A stretch of DNA of 64,000 nt from the NCBI GenBank assembly GCA_964577515.1, contig CAZNZN010000001.1, forward strand, positions 1-64,000, read 5' to 3'. Source of the DNA: UBA4124 sp964577515. Lineage in GTDB: Bacteria > Patescibacteriota > Minisyncoccia > Phycocordibacterales > UBA9973. The position numbers and the translations under genes are program-made. The number at the start of each line of letters is the position of its first letter. Positions within the stretch are counted from its first letter, which is position 1. Positions 23,893-32,586 of this stretch are shown here, piece after piece. The notes under the pieces were generated by a model. It was given only the letters and a program-made list of their open reading frames with translations, ran no database searches and had not been told where the DNA came from.

Positions 23893-24750
23893 TTATTTCC
23901 TCCACCATTTTGTGCCGTCTGTTTCAAAAGTCACAGTACCTTCTGTTTGAGTAGAAACGTACGGTATAGAAAACTGCTTAAGTAACGTGAGCACCTCTTT
24001 ATGAGGGTGTCCGTAGGAGTTGTCACGCCCTGCAGAGATAAGGGCAAGGTCCGGGGTTGCAACCTTGAGCAATGCTGCTGTTGTCGAAGTTCGTGAGCCA
24101 TGGTGCCCAAGTTTCAAAATATCTATATCAAGATTTTTTGATTGTTTTTTTACTAAGTACTGTTCTATCGGTGCAGGAGAATCCCCTGTAAAAAGAATAC
24201 TCCGCTCTCCAGAGGTAAACTTTCCTACAACAGAACCAGTATTTGTCTCCCAGTCATGCACATCACGATCAGGGAACAACACTGTAAAAGTATCGGTATC
24301 AGAGAGTGCCACCTCCATTCCAGCCCGAGCAACATAGAGCGGTATACGCTTTTTTTGTACAAGTGTGAGTAATTGCTCGTATTCTTTTGTATCACCCCCA
24401 ACACCCGAAACGAGCATCATCCCTATCTTGTATCGAGCAATAATCGAAGTGAGTCCACCAATATGATCCATGTCGGGATGCGTCGCGACGACAACATCAA
24501 TGCTCCTATCTCCCCAAGGCATCGTTTGTGCAAGTGCCGCTAATGCTTTCGTATCTTTTCCTCCATCAATAAGCATCTGTTTTCCGTTCTTTGCCTGTAT
24601 AAAAAAACTATCCCCCTGCCCCACATCAAACATAGTTACTGTGGTGTATCGCAGAGTCTCCGCATGACGAGAAACTACCACTAACACTGTTCCAAGCCCA
24701 AAAACAACGATGAGGAGAAGTGCTAAACGCACAGTTTTTGTATTTACCAC
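23893..24750 (-). CDS. ComEC/Rec2-type metallo-beta-lactamase domain protein
   Basis: N-terminal membrane anchor (about residues 8-27) then an MBL-fold hydrolase, 285 aa, GTG start. Motifs: MFDVGQGDSFFI, ATHPDMDHIGG, TGDS, LGHHGSRTS and SAGRDNSYGHPH. This is the C-terminal nuclease-like domain of ComEC as a separate gene; the membrane channel half is at 25456-26901. Likely role in DNA uptake, processing the non-transported strand, by family analogy. Confidence 0.88.
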   Translation of the reverse strand: MVNTKTVRLALLLIVVFGLGTVLVVVSRHAETLRYTTVTMFDVGQGDSFFIQAKNGKQMLIDGGKDTKALAALAQTMPWGDRSIDVVVATHPDMDHIGGLTSIIARYKIGMMLVSGVGGDTKEYEQLLTLVQKKRIPLYVARAGMEVALSDTDTFTVLFPDRDVHDWETNTGSVVGKFTSGERSILFTGDSPAPIEQYLVKKQSKNLDIDILKLGHHGSRTSTTAALLKVATPDLALISAGRDNSYGHPHKEVLTLLKQFSIPYVSTQTEGTVTFETDGTKWWRK

Positions 24751-24809
24751 ATACCAAGTATACTATCTCTATTATAAGGATTTACACTCTTATGAGAGTA
24801 CCTTATGTT

Positions 24810-24872
24810 CCGAGGAAACCTTGGGAGGCGTGACTGACCCCGGACAGAGAAAATATTTAGCAAAATATTTTC
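24810..24872 (+). other. Two stem-loops upstream of the superoxide dismutase
   Basis: CCGAGG/CCTTGG at 24810-24824 (one G-T pair) and a perfect 10-bp stem at 24849-24872 with an AGCA loop. The second has no T-run. No known riboswitch is recognised; it could be a regulatory leader. Confidence 0.35.
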
Positions 24873-24908
24873 GTGTTTTCACAGGAATATAAGTACGAGA
24901 ATAGTATT

Positions 24909-25496
24909 ATGTTTACCGAACAATCATTCAACATCCCCTCATTACAAGGTATCAGTGCAAAAAACATCGAAGAACACCTCAAGCTCTACGCTGGGTATGT
25001 AAAAAATGCAAACACTATCGTTGAAAAAATGGCAACTATCGACAGCGAGAAAGATGCTTACGTACTTGGAGAACTCTTCCGTCGGTTTAGTTTCGAATAC
25101 AACGGCATGCGAAACCATGAAATATATTTCTCTTCGTTTGAAGGGGGAGCAGCGCCACTTAACCCAGAGAGTGCCCTCGGCAAAACACTTCTTGGACTTT
25201 TTGGAAACTATGAAACATTTGTGAGAGAGTTCACCTCACTCGCCCTCACCCGCGGTATCGGGTGGGCAATGCTTTGGTACGACACAAAGACAGAAAAAAT
25301 ACTTGCATCGTGGGTAGATGAACAACACCTCGGACAACTTCAAGGATGCGCACCAATAGTCGCGCTCGATATGTGGGAGCATTCTTACGTTGCTGACTAC
25401 CACCCTTCTGGCAAGAAACAGTACGTACAAGATTTTTTTGCAAACATCAACTGGACTAGCGCTGAAAAACGGTTCGAAGATGCAATAAAAAAGTAA
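24909..25496 (+). CDS. sodA: Fe/Mn-family superoxide dismutase
   Basis: Converts superoxide to oxygen and peroxide, 195 aa. Metal ligands are His23 (EEHLKLY), His70 (NHEIYF), Asp154 and His158 (ALDMWEHSYVADY). The second signature differs from the common HxxxFW form, and GIGWAMLWYD replaces GSGWAWL, so metal preference cannot be read directly. The start at 24909 fits the family. No signal peptide. Placed on the opposite strand between the two ComEC halves; its 3' end overlaps the converging membrane gene by 41 bp. Confidence 0.92.
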   Translation: MFTEQSFNIPSLQGISAKNIEEHLKLYAGYVKNANTIVEKMATIDSEKDAYVLGELFRRFSFEYNGMRNHEIYFSSFEGGAAPLNPESALGKTLLGLFGNYETFVREFTSLALTRGIGWAMLWYDTKTEKILASWVDEQHLGQLQGCAPIVALDMWEHSYVADYHPSGKKQYVQDFFANINWTSAEKRFEDAIKK

Positions 25497-26901
25497 GGAT
25501 ATCTTTTCGAAAACAAACAACCACAACAAATATATAGAACACCGAGACGCCCCAGCCAGAAATGACTGGGGTGTTCCACGATGGTGCCTTCGAAAAAAGA
25601 GTGAGCAGCTCTACTACTCCATTACCAAACAGTGAAACAATATCTCCGATAAGATTTGCGAGTGGTGAGAACCAAAACAACACTACTGTGAGCAATCCTC
25701 CGAACATAAGTATAGGAATGATTGGAACCATAACAATATTTGCAAGAGGAGTAATCAGAGGAAACATTCCTGAAAAATACATAGTATACGGCAGTGTAAA
25801 CAATGGGAGCCCTACTGCAAGGAGTAGCGTTTCTTGGAGCTGTAGTTTTTGTGGTATCCAGTGAAACACCCCTTTCAAAAGGGGGAGGAACATAATGATA
25901 AACAGTGTCGCAAGAAATGATAAATGAAATCCAGGATCTACAAATACCGTCAACGGGTGGAAAAAGAAAAAGAATAAAAATGCCACAAGCAATGCGCGAA
26001 GTGTATGGTACGTGTTGAGTGTTGCTCCGGCAAAAAGGGCAATACTCCCCATTATCCCCGCGCGGACAGCAGCAACACCACTACCACTGACAACGACTAG
26101 TACTATCACCCCAAAAAATATCAGTATTGTTTTAGCACGAAACGGAAAGCGTCGAAACAAAAAACCAAGAAATCCTGCGAGTACTGTGATGTTGTACCCA
26201 GAAAGAACAAGTGTATGTAGTGTTCCTGTCTGACGGAAAAGATCTGAGATAAAGGATGGAATACCACCTTGAAAACCGACAAGCATGCCCCCAACAATCC
26301 CATCTATAGGAAACCCTATGCGTTGCGCAAGCATTGCTGCAATCCACAATCGAACCTGTGTCGCGATGCGAACTACTTCCCAGCGATACTCACGATTCTT
26401 TTCAGTAAGAGGTACTACTTGCGCACGATACATGACTGCATCTACTCCACGACTTTCGAGATAGCCGTCATAGTCAAACACTCGCCCTGTCTCTGTACTA
26501 AAATCTTCTGGTAAAGCAACAACACCCCGGAAAGAAATAGTATCCCCCGGGAGTACTCGTTGTTGTTCGAAAGTGCTGACCTGTATGCGCACTGTTGTGC
26601 CTGACGGAATAACAATAAGACTGGTCTTTTCGAGACGCGTATCAACACGAGCCACGACCCCGGTGAGCGCTTGATTGCCAAGTGGTACTTCTAGAGTATC
26701 GACCACAGAAAACCGCAATGCGCCGACAAGGACACTTCCTGTAAGCGCGAGTGCCAACACCACCGATTTCTTTGAGCGGAACAACAAAACAAAAAGTGCA
26801 CCCCAGAGTGCACCAAGTACTACCACTTCACCAAAAGAAAACCCGAGTACATGATACCCTACTGCACCAATGACAACGCTGATGCAAAAAAGAATAAGCA
26901 C
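25456..26901 (-). CDS. comEC: ComEC/Rec2 competence membrane domain
   Basis: Polytopic membrane protein, 481 aa, GTG start. An N-terminal membrane pair is followed by the soluble OB-like domain (about 70-170), then the competence domain with LVLSGYNITVLAGF, matching LxxSGxHxxxL of ComEC, and about eight more membrane segments. It lacks the C-terminal MBL domain, which is encoded separately at 23893-24750. Predicted channel for single-stranded DNA uptake. Confidence 0.92.
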   Translation of the reverse strand: MLILFCISVVIGAVGYHVLGFSFGEVVVLGALWGALFVLLFRSKKSVVLALALTGSVLVGALRFSVVDTLEVPLGNQALTGVVARVDTRLEKTSLIVIPSGTTVRIQVSTFEQQRVLPGDTISFRGVVALPEDFSTETGRVFDYDGYLESRGVDAVMYRAQVVPLTEKNREYRWEVVRIATQVRLWIAAMLAQRIGFPIDGIVGGMLVGFQGGIPSFISDLFRQTGTLHTLVLSGYNITVLAGFLGFLFRRFPFRAKTILIFFGVIVLVVVSGSGVAAVRAGIMGSIALFAGATLNTYHTLRALLVAFLFFFFFHPLTVFVDPGFHLSFLATLFIIMFLPLLKGVFHWIPQKLQLQETLLLAVGLPLFTLPYTMYFSGMFPLITPLANIVMVPIIPILMFGGLLTVVLFWFSPLANLIGDIVSLFGNGVVELLTLFSKAPSWNTPVISGWGVSVFYIFVVVVCFRKDILTFLLHLRTVFQR

Positions 26902-26919
26902 ACTAAAAGTGTAACAAAC

Positions 26920-27645
26920 TTACAGCAAACTACTGAGTGTATAGTCTTGCACGAGATCGGTCTCTTCTGCTTTTGAAAACACTTTTTTATATTTTGCGCC
27001 TTTTGCACCCTTCACACGCTTTTCACACGCAGCCCATGTCTTGTCGACATGCACTTTACCTCCAACAAAAGAAACATACGAATACGCTTCTTTACCTTTG
27101 TTTGCTGACGGTGCTTTTTTCGGAGCTGACTTTGGCGGTGTTTCAGCAAGTTGTGCAATATATTTGGTATATGTCCCTTTGAACAAAGGGATCTTTTTCC
27201 CTAGCGCATAGGCGACTGCAAGCTCATCACAACGATCATTGAACTCATGCCCGCTATGCCCTGCCACTTTTACTAAGTGCAAGTGACGCCCGAGTGTGTC
27301 ACGAAATGTAAGCAATTTTTGCCAATACTGTTTGTTCTCAACAGGCTTCTTTGTTGTCGCTGCTATCCAGTTATTACGCACCCACCCATCAAGCCAAGAG
27401 TGTATCCCGTTTAATACGTATGTTGAGTCTGCGTGTAGTACTACTGTGTACCCCTTATATTTTTTTATTGCGAGTGCAAGTGCTTGTACAACAGCCTCAA
27501 GTTCCATCTGATTGTTTGTTGCAGGATCTCGTGCACCGGCTATTTCAACCACCTCTTTATCAGTCATGAGCACAGCCGCCCATCCACCTTTTCCAGGATT
27601 CCCTCGTGACGCCCCGTCGGTATATACAATCAATTCTTTTGTCAT
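26920..27645 (-). CDS. rnhA: Ribonuclease HI with C-terminal viroplasmin/HBD-like domain
   Basis: Cleaves RNA in RNA-DNA hybrids, 241 aa. Catalytic residues: Asp10 (TDGASRGNPG), Glu48, Asp73 (HADS) and Asp140 (RCDELA), with His in GHSGHEFND. After a Lys/Pro/Ala linker, residues 189-228 (VSFVGGKVHVDKTWAACEKRV, then KGAKGAKYKKVF) resemble the hybrid-binding domain usually found at the N-terminus of RNase H1. The start at 27645 fits the RNase H domain start. Next to an XRE regulator on the same strand. Confidence 0.92.
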   Translation of the reverse strand: MTKELIVYTDGASRGNPGKGGWAAVLMTDKEVVEIAGARDPATNNQMELEAVVQALALAIKKYKGYTVVLHADSTYVLNGIHSWLDGWVRNNWIAATTKKPVENKQYWQKLLTFRDTLGRHLHLVKVAGHSGHEFNDRCDELAVAYALGKKIPLFKGTYTKYIAQLAETPPKSAPKKAPSANKGKEAYSYVSFVGGKVHVDKTWAACEKRVKGAKGAKYKKVFSKAEETDLVQDYTLSSLL

Positions 27646-27683
27646 GTAGAAAGTATACCAAAACAAAAAAAACACTGTTGTAA

Positions 27684-28004
27684 TCAACAGTATCCTTTAT
27701 CTAAAACAATCAATAAATCCTGAATAACAAGCCTAAACTGCTCCCATTGTTCATTTTTTGACTGGTCGTTATACCGTGGATGTTCTTTGAACCAACACTC
27801 AATAACATCTATTGGTTCAAGAGATAGTGCTCCTGCATAAGCGGAAAGCCTTGCTAGTGTCATATGAGCATGACCTCTTTCTATTTTGGAAAGAAATGAG
27901 CTAGAAATTCCCATTAGCTTCGCAAAATCTTTTCCTCGGCGTAACCCTTTTTTGATTCTAAGAGAAACAAGAACATCACCTATACTACAAAGGTTTTTTT
28001 CCAT
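27684..28004 (-). CDS. XRE-family helix-turn-helix regulator
   Basis: 106 aa. The HTH_3 domain occupies about residues 9-63: GDVLVSLRIKKGLRRGKDFAKLMG, then ISSSFLSKIERGHAHMTLARLSAYAGAL. The recognition helix SSSFLSKIERG is typical. The C-terminal 40 residues have no recognised domain. It has its own promoter (28020-28047); the stop lies inside an ACTGTTG/CAACAGT hairpin at 27673-27692. Target unknown. Confidence 0.9.
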   Translation of the reverse strand: MEKNLCSIGDVLVSLRIKKGLRRGKDFAKLMGISSSFLSKIERGHAHMTLARLSAYAGALSLEPIDVIECWFKEHPRYNDQSKNEQWEQFRLVIQDLLIVLDKGYC

Positions 28005-28019
28005 AGTTATTTTTTAAAA

Positions 28020-28047
28020 AGAATACTAATGATTTCTATTTTGTCAA
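28020..28047 (-). promoter_or_regulatory. Predicted promoter of the XRE gene
   Basis: Minus strand TTGACA, 16 bp, TATTCT; leader about 9 nt. Confidence 0.65.
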
Positions 28048-29681
28048 AAACTTTCCTGTATCCTCACTCGCACCCCTCCTTTCCAGCCAGCTTCGAGGGT
28101 GCCGATAAACGAGATTGTCGCACCAGGAACATATTGATTTTTCATTTCATCACCAACAAAAAAGGTAAACGCAGTAGCAATCCCTGTAGCATCGCGCACG
28201 ACACACTCAAGGTGCTCTTTGTTTTTGCCGAACATCTTTGTACTAAGTATTTCGACATCCTCAAAAAGAAATCGTGGCTCAGGGTTCCCTACACCAAACG
28301 GCGCAAGCGCACGGAGCTTTTGTAGATGACGCATCGTTGCGATACCAAGTGGGAATGAAAGCGCATTCTCACTCTCGGTCGTATCTGCACTATGATCAAC
28401 ACGTTCAATTGCGGCGTTGAGCTCTTGTTCGAGAAAATGTATCTGCTCTTTTGCTACTGCGAACCCTCCTGCTGCTTGGTGCCCCCCTGCATGAAGCAAC
28501 ACTCCCTCGGGAAGTGCTTGAAAAAGATATGCAGCATGATGCTCGTCGAGCATGCGACATGATCCCTTGATGATACCGTCTCCACTTTCGCCCCAAACAA
28601 AGAAACTCCGCTCATATGTTTCTTGGAGTTTGGTCGCAACGAGTCCGAGCACTGCTGGTCGCCACGTGAGATCTCCGAGGACAACAATCGGCGGGAGCTC
28701 CCGTGCTTCGAGTTTTTTGTGCGCTTCTTTGACGATACGAGCAACGAGTGTCTTTCGTTCGTTATTGATAGCTTCGAGTTTCTTGACGATTGCAAGCGCA
28801 GTGCTTGTATCTTCTGTTGCAAGGAGTTCAAACGCGAGCATTGGAGTGTCCATACGAGATGCCGCATTTAACCGCGGCGCAACAGAGAAGGTCAGATCGC
28901 TCTCGGTGAGTGTGTCGGGGTTCATATAGTTTTCAGCAAAGAGTGTGCGCAGACCGACGCGTCGAGTCTTTCGCATGACGAGGATGCCGTAGGAAGCGAG
29001 CATTCTATTTTCTCCGACAAGTGGCACCATATCTGAAAGTGTTGCAAACCCGACTAAGTCGAGAAGCCATTTCTCCCACCCTTCTTTGATACCAAACTCA
29101 TCGCGATGTTTTTCGAGAAATGCACAGACGAGATAAAACGCGACCCCCGCACCACAGGGATCACTGTTGGGGTATGCACTCTTTTTTGGGTGGACCACTG
29201 CAAGCGCACTTGGAAGTTCGGCAAGAGGCTGGTGGTGATCAGTGATGATGACATCGATACCACGACTACGAGCATCAGCTACTTCTGCAAGCGCGGTAAT
29301 CCCGAGGTCTACAGTGATGATGAGCGTCACCTCTTGCGCTTCAAGCGCATCGAGTCCTCGAGTACTCATTCCATACCCCTCATCGTGTCTATCAGGGATA
29401 TATACATGGACTCGGTCAGCGCACCCTACTGCGCGAAAGAGATCGAGAAGGACAACTGCCCCTGGGATACCATCACAGTCATAGTCTGCATAAATACCGA
29501 GACGCTCACCGTTTTTGATGGCAGTATAAATACGAGAGATAGCGGTGTGCATATCTTCAAAAAGCCAAAGGTCACCGAGCGTGTACTCTGGGAAAAGAAA
29601 CGGTTTCACTCCCGCTTCATCAATACCACGCGCTTCAAGGAGTAGTTTCTGAAATTCATCCGGAGTGGGAATAGTCTGCAT
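28044..29681 (-). CDS. recJ: Single-stranded-DNA exonuclease RecJ
   Basis: 5'-3' ssDNA exonuclease for recombination and repair, 545 aa. DHH-family motifs: DYDCDG at residues 66-71, a VDLGI Asp, TDHHQP near 148, and the DHHA1 part with LLHAGGHQAAGGFAV. The C-terminal OB domain (RFLFEDVEILSTKMFGKNKEHLEC) is present. The start at 29681 is the ATG at the edge of the palindrome shared with the HIT gene; an in-frame GTG at 29705 would add eight residues. The 3' end runs into the XRE promoter. Confidence 0.95.
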   Translation of the reverse strand: MQTIPTPDEFQKLLLEARGIDEAGVKPFLFPEYTLGDLWLFEDMHTAISRIYTAIKNGERLGIYADYDCDGIPGAVVLLDLFRAVGCADRVHVYIPDRHDEGYGMSTRGLDALEAQEVTLIITVDLGITALAEVADARSRGIDVIITDHHQPLAELPSALAVVHPKKSAYPNSDPCGAGVAFYLVCAFLEKHRDEFGIKEGWEKWLLDLVGFATLSDMVPLVGENRMLASYGILVMRKTRRVGLRTLFAENYMNPDTLTESDLTFSVAPRLNAASRMDTPMLAFELLATEDTSTALAIVKKLEAINNERKTLVARIVKEAHKKLEARELPPIVVLGDLTWRPAVLGLVATKLQETYERSFFVWGESGDGIIKGSCRMLDEHHAAYLFQALPEGVLLHAGGHQAAGGFAVAKEQIHFLEQELNAAIERVDHSADTTESENALSFPLGIATMRHLQKLRALAPFGVGNPEPRFLFEDVEILSTKMFGKNKEHLECVVRDATGIATAFTFFVGDEMKNQYVPGATISFIGTLEAGWKGGVRVRIQESF

Positions 29682-29716
29682 GCCAAGAAGTGTACCATGG
29701 TACACTTCTTGGCATG
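29679..29716. promoter_or_regulatory. Perfect 38-bp palindrome between recJ and the HIT gene
   Basis: Every base pairs about the CCATGG centre (29695-29700). The outermost three bases at each end are the ATG start codons of the two divergent genes. It spans the whole 32-bp intergenic gap. It could be an operator for a dimeric regulator or the product of an inverted duplication of a start region. Confidence 0.85.
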
Positions 29717-30124
29717 GAAAAAACGATATTTCAAAAAATCATTGCTCGAGAAATCCCAGCAATTATTGTCTATGAAGACGACCGATGTGTGGCAATACTC
29801 GACATCAGTCCTATCAACCCAGGCCACACCCTTGTTATTCCTCGCGACCCTTACAAAAATATTTTTGAACTCCCAAAAGAGTTACTCGCACACCTCTTTT
29901 CAGTAGTACAAAAAATTGCAGGAGTACAGAAAAGTGCACTAGGTGCTGATGGTGTAAACATCATTATGAACAACGATGCCGCAGCAGGGCAAGTAGTTTT
30001 CCATGCACATATCCATGTCATCCCTCGATACACTGGGGACGGTTACGAACATTGGCACAGCAAACGTCCCTACAACGAAGGTGAAGCAGACCTTATTGCA
30101 GAAAAAATTAAAAATGCATTATAA
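29714..30124 (+). CDS. HIT-family hydrolase
   Basis: Nucleotide hydrolase/transferase of the histidine triad type, 136 aa. The triad HAHIHVIPR lies at residues 97-105; FQKIIAREIPAIIVYEDD and INPGHTLVIPR are the other family segments (Hint/HinT group). The ATG at 29714 is the palindrome-edge start; an in-frame GTG at 29690 would prepend eight residues identical to those possible for recJ. Its 3' end overlaps the converging gene by 55 bp. Confidence 0.93.
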   Translation: MEKTIFQKIIAREIPAIIVYEDDRCVAILDISPINPGHTLVIPRDPYKNIFELPKELLAHLFSVVQKIAGVQKSALGADGVNIIMNNDAAAGQVVFHAHIHVIPRYTGDGYEHWHSKRPYNEGEADLIAEKIKNAL

Positions 30125-30540
30125 AAAGCTGCCGACAATGTCGGCAGTTCTTTTGTAAAAACAATCGGAACCATTATATGGATCCAACTTTTTTCGGTTT
30201 CGTCTGTGCGAAAGTACAGCACTACCTTCCCGCCAATATCGGCAAGAACGGGTTCGTAGACCCTGTCCCCTAAAGAACACGAGAAAACGGGTGTCTTCCC
30301 AGACACTCCTCGCTCTTCCCATATACAGAACATGTAGGAAGAATCCTTACCTTCTCCAACCTTCACAAGCGCCGCTTGTAAAAGAGCGAGAGGGGAGGAA
30401 AAAGTTTTTTCAATGTTCATACATTCAGGAAGCGCAAAGCGTTCGACAGGGTTCCCTATGGGGCCACCATAGGGACGGCCTTGTCCTTTCGCACACAGTG
30501 TGACGACAAGGGACAATAAAATGCAGAGAATCTTTTTCAT
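30070..30540 (-). CDS. Hypothetical exported protein, 156 aa
   Basis: N-terminal signal peptide (MKKILCILLSLVVTLCAKGQ) followed by a domain I do not recognise, with Cys pairs that could form disulfides. The signal and the AKGQ cleavage region look like those of Bacteroidota exported proteins. Start at 30540 fits the signal. Its last 55 bp overlap the converging HIT gene, and the HIT terminator lies inside its coding region. Confidence 0.65.
   Translation of the reverse strand: MKKILCILLSLVVTLCAKGQGRPYGGPIGNPVERFALPECMNIEKTFSSPLALLQAALVKVGEGKDSSYMFCIWEERGVSGKTPVFSCSLGDRVYEPVLADIGGKVVLYFRTDETEKSWIHIMVPIVFTKELPTLSAAFYNAFLIFSAIRSASPSL
30129..30147 (+). terminator. Terminator after the HIT gene
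   Basis: CTGCCGA/TCGGCAG stem with a 5-nt loop and TTCTTTT behind; located within the opposite-strand gene. Confidence 0.75.
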
Positions 30541-30587
30541 ACAAAAAGTTTTCTTAACTGTATATGAGTCAAACAATAAGTCAACAC

Positions 30588-30612
30588 AAAAGCCCGGAGA
30601 ACCGGGCTTTTT
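30588..30612 (-). terminator. Terminator after pgk
   Basis: AAAAGCCCGG/CCGGGCTTTT stem with an AGAA-type loop, about 60 nt beyond the pgk stop. Confidence 0.8.
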
Positions 30613-30671
30613 AATTTTTTTCTTAGGACTTGGAAGTGGAGTGAGCCCTACCTTGGTTTTTCATAATTGCG

Positions 30672-31796
30672 CTATTTCAACGATTGTATCCCAGGAAGTG
30701 TTCCTTTTGCAAGATATTCAATAGTAGCACCCCCTCCTGTAGAGACAAAAATATTTTTTTTGCCAAGTGTTTTTTGTTCGACCACTGCCCCAGTGTCCCC
30801 TCCACCGATCAGTACTGATGCTTTGGTCGAAGCCATAGCATCCGCGAGCCCAAGTGTTCCTTTGGTGAACCCTTTTTCATACCATCCTGTAGGCCCATTC
30901 CAGACTACGACCTTTGCTTGTGCTATTTTTGCAGCAATAAGCGCTACACTCTGAGGACCAATATCAACGATAACATCTCCCTTTTCTACAGCATCAATAG
31001 TAACCGCTGTTTTCTTTTCATCACGAAGTACAACAACATCAACAGGTAAGAGCACTTTTGGAGAACGAAGTAGCGTAGCGATCTCTTTTTCATACCCATT
31101 TTCCACGACTGACCTCCCGACTTCAAGTCCTGCAGTTTTATAGAAAGCATTGAGTATTGCTCCTGCGATCACTACCTGATCGGCATCTTTTATAAAACGT
31201 TTCAAAAGAGGAATCTTGGTACTAAACTTTGCTCCACCGAGAATAAACAAGAAAGGATGCTTTTTATTTTCGAAAAGTGGCGCAATAGCACGTAGTTCTT
31301 TTTCTAGCTGGATACCAGCATATGAGGGGAGGTAGCGTGGCACTCCGACCACTGACGCATGCGCTCGGTGTGAAACAGAGAAAGCGTCATTGACATACAC
31401 CTCTGCAAGACCAGCAAGTGTCTTAGAAAATGATGCAGCATTTTTTTCTTCTTCAGGATATTGACGAATATTCTCAAAAAGCATTACGGTGTCTTGTGTA
31501 ACTGCAGCACAAAGCTCGACAATCGCGCTGGTGTTGTAGAGTGGTTCAGTAATAAACACTGTTTTGAACTTGTTGGAAAGGTATGTTGCAATAGGACGTA
31601 GTGAAAGTGACGCATCACCAAGGTGTGCAAGCAGGAGTACCTGGTAGCCTTTCCTCTGCAAAGTTTGGATAGAAGCTACTGCCGCATCAATACGTCGAGT
31701 ATCGAGTATTTTGTTCCCTTTTAACGGAACATTGAAGTCTACACGAACAAGCGCTCGACCTTTTTTTGTTTTTGGAATAGTAGTAAGTGATTTCAT
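30672..31796 (-). CDS. pgk: Phosphoglycerate kinase
   Basis: ATP-forming glycolytic enzyme, 374 aa (short). N-domain: RVDFNVPL, RRIDAAVASIQTL, HLGD in place of the usual HLGRP, and VNDAFSVSHRAHAS. C-domain: LGGAKFSTKIPLL, WNGPTGWYE, GGGDT and STGGGATIEYLAKG. The GRP-to-GD shortening is a local deletion in the substrate loop. Four nt after tpiA, so the two glycolytic steps are co-transcribed. Confidence 0.96.
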   Translation of the reverse strand: MKSLTTIPKTKKGRALVRVDFNVPLKGNKILDTRRIDAAVASIQTLQRKGYQVLLLAHLGDASLSLRPIATYLSNKFKTVFITEPLYNTSAIVELCAAVTQDTVMLFENIRQYPEEEKNAASFSKTLAGLAEVYVNDAFSVSHRAHASVVGVPRYLPSYAGIQLEKELRAIAPLFENKKHPFLFILGGAKFSTKIPLLKRFIKDADQVVIAGAILNAFYKTAGLEVGRSVVENGYEKEIATLLRSPKVLLPVDVVVLRDEKKTAVTIDAVEKGDVIVDIGPQSVALIAAKIAQAKVVVWNGPTGWYEKGFTKGTLGLADAMASTKASVLIGGGDTGAVVEQKTLGKKNIFVSTGGGATIEYLAKGTLPGIQSLK

Positions 31797-31800
31797 ACGG

Positions 31801-32559
31801 TTACGCGAGAAGTGCTATATTTTTTGCGAGCATTGCAAAACGGCGCGCATCAAGACTTACCCGACCAACAAGAAAGCCTTGTGCACCACCTTCACTAACA
31901 AATGCTGCAGCATTCTGTTCGTTGACAGAGCCTCCATAAAGGATAGTAACCTTCTGACTCTCTTTTTCACCGAGAGCATCAGCAATCACTTTTCTAATAA
32001 AAATCACCATTTCTCGACACTCTACAGGCGTTGCTTCACGTACTGCATTTTTTCCAATAGCCCAGACTGGTTCATAAGCGATCACTAGCTGTTTTAACTG
32101 CGCTTTTGGTATGCTTGTTACTACTTTTTCTACTTGTTCTTTGACAGTACTCAAATACCACCCATGCGCATCACGTTCTTTTTCTCCAACACAAACAATA
32201 GGGATAATCTTCTTCTGCAAAAGAAGCTCCGCAGAAAGTGCTACCTGTTCATCGGTTTCTCCACGAGCACGACTTTCTGAGTGGCCGACAATACAATACT
32301 GCGCACCGTATGACTTGAGCATCCCAGCGCTTACGAGCCCTGTCTGAGCTATCTCGCTCATTGCAGCTACTCCCTGTGCTCCTACAGCGAGTGTTTTCTT
32401 ACTCTGTTTTGTAATAAAAGGAAGGTGTATTGTCGGAACACAAACAGCAACACCAATTTTTTTATAGGTTCGAGCAATAGCAAGCGTTTTTTTAGCAAGT
32501 GAGAGAGCATCAGAAGCTTTTTCTGGTGCCATTTTCCAATTCCCAATCAAAAGTATCAT
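31801..32559 (-). CDS. tpiA: Triosephosphate isomerase
   Basis: Interconverts dihydroxyacetone phosphate and glyceraldehyde 3-phosphate, 252 aa. Catalytic Lys in IGNWKM, His in IVGHSESR, Glu in YEPVWAIGK; phosphate loop LYGGSV near residue 212. The usual GHSERR reads GHSESR. Start at 32559 gives MILLIGNWKM. Directly after the pilin-like genes, before pgk. Confidence 0.97.
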   Translation of the reverse strand: MILLIGNWKMAPEKASDALSLAKKTLAIARTYKKIGVAVCVPTIHLPFITKQSKKTLAVGAQGVAAMSEIAQTGLVSAGMLKSYGAQYCIVGHSESRARGETDEQVALSAELLLQKKIIPIVCVGEKERDAHGWYLSTVKEQVEKVVTSIPKAQLKQLVIAYEPVWAIGKNAVREATPVECREMVIFIRKVIADALGEKESQKVTILYGGSVNEQNAAAFVSEGGAQGFLVGRVSLDARRFAMLAKNIALLA

Positions 32560-32586
32560 AGGAAGCAGTATACCACGCCGCAAATG

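Noticed and set aside
24811..24840. GAGGAAA-containing stretch resembling RNase P RNA
   Set aside because: Too short and lacks the flanking conserved segments of RNase P.
24903..24908. TAGTAT directly before the sodA ATG as a promoter -10
   Set aside because: No -35 at a sensible distance, and a -10 touching the start codon would not give a usable transcript.
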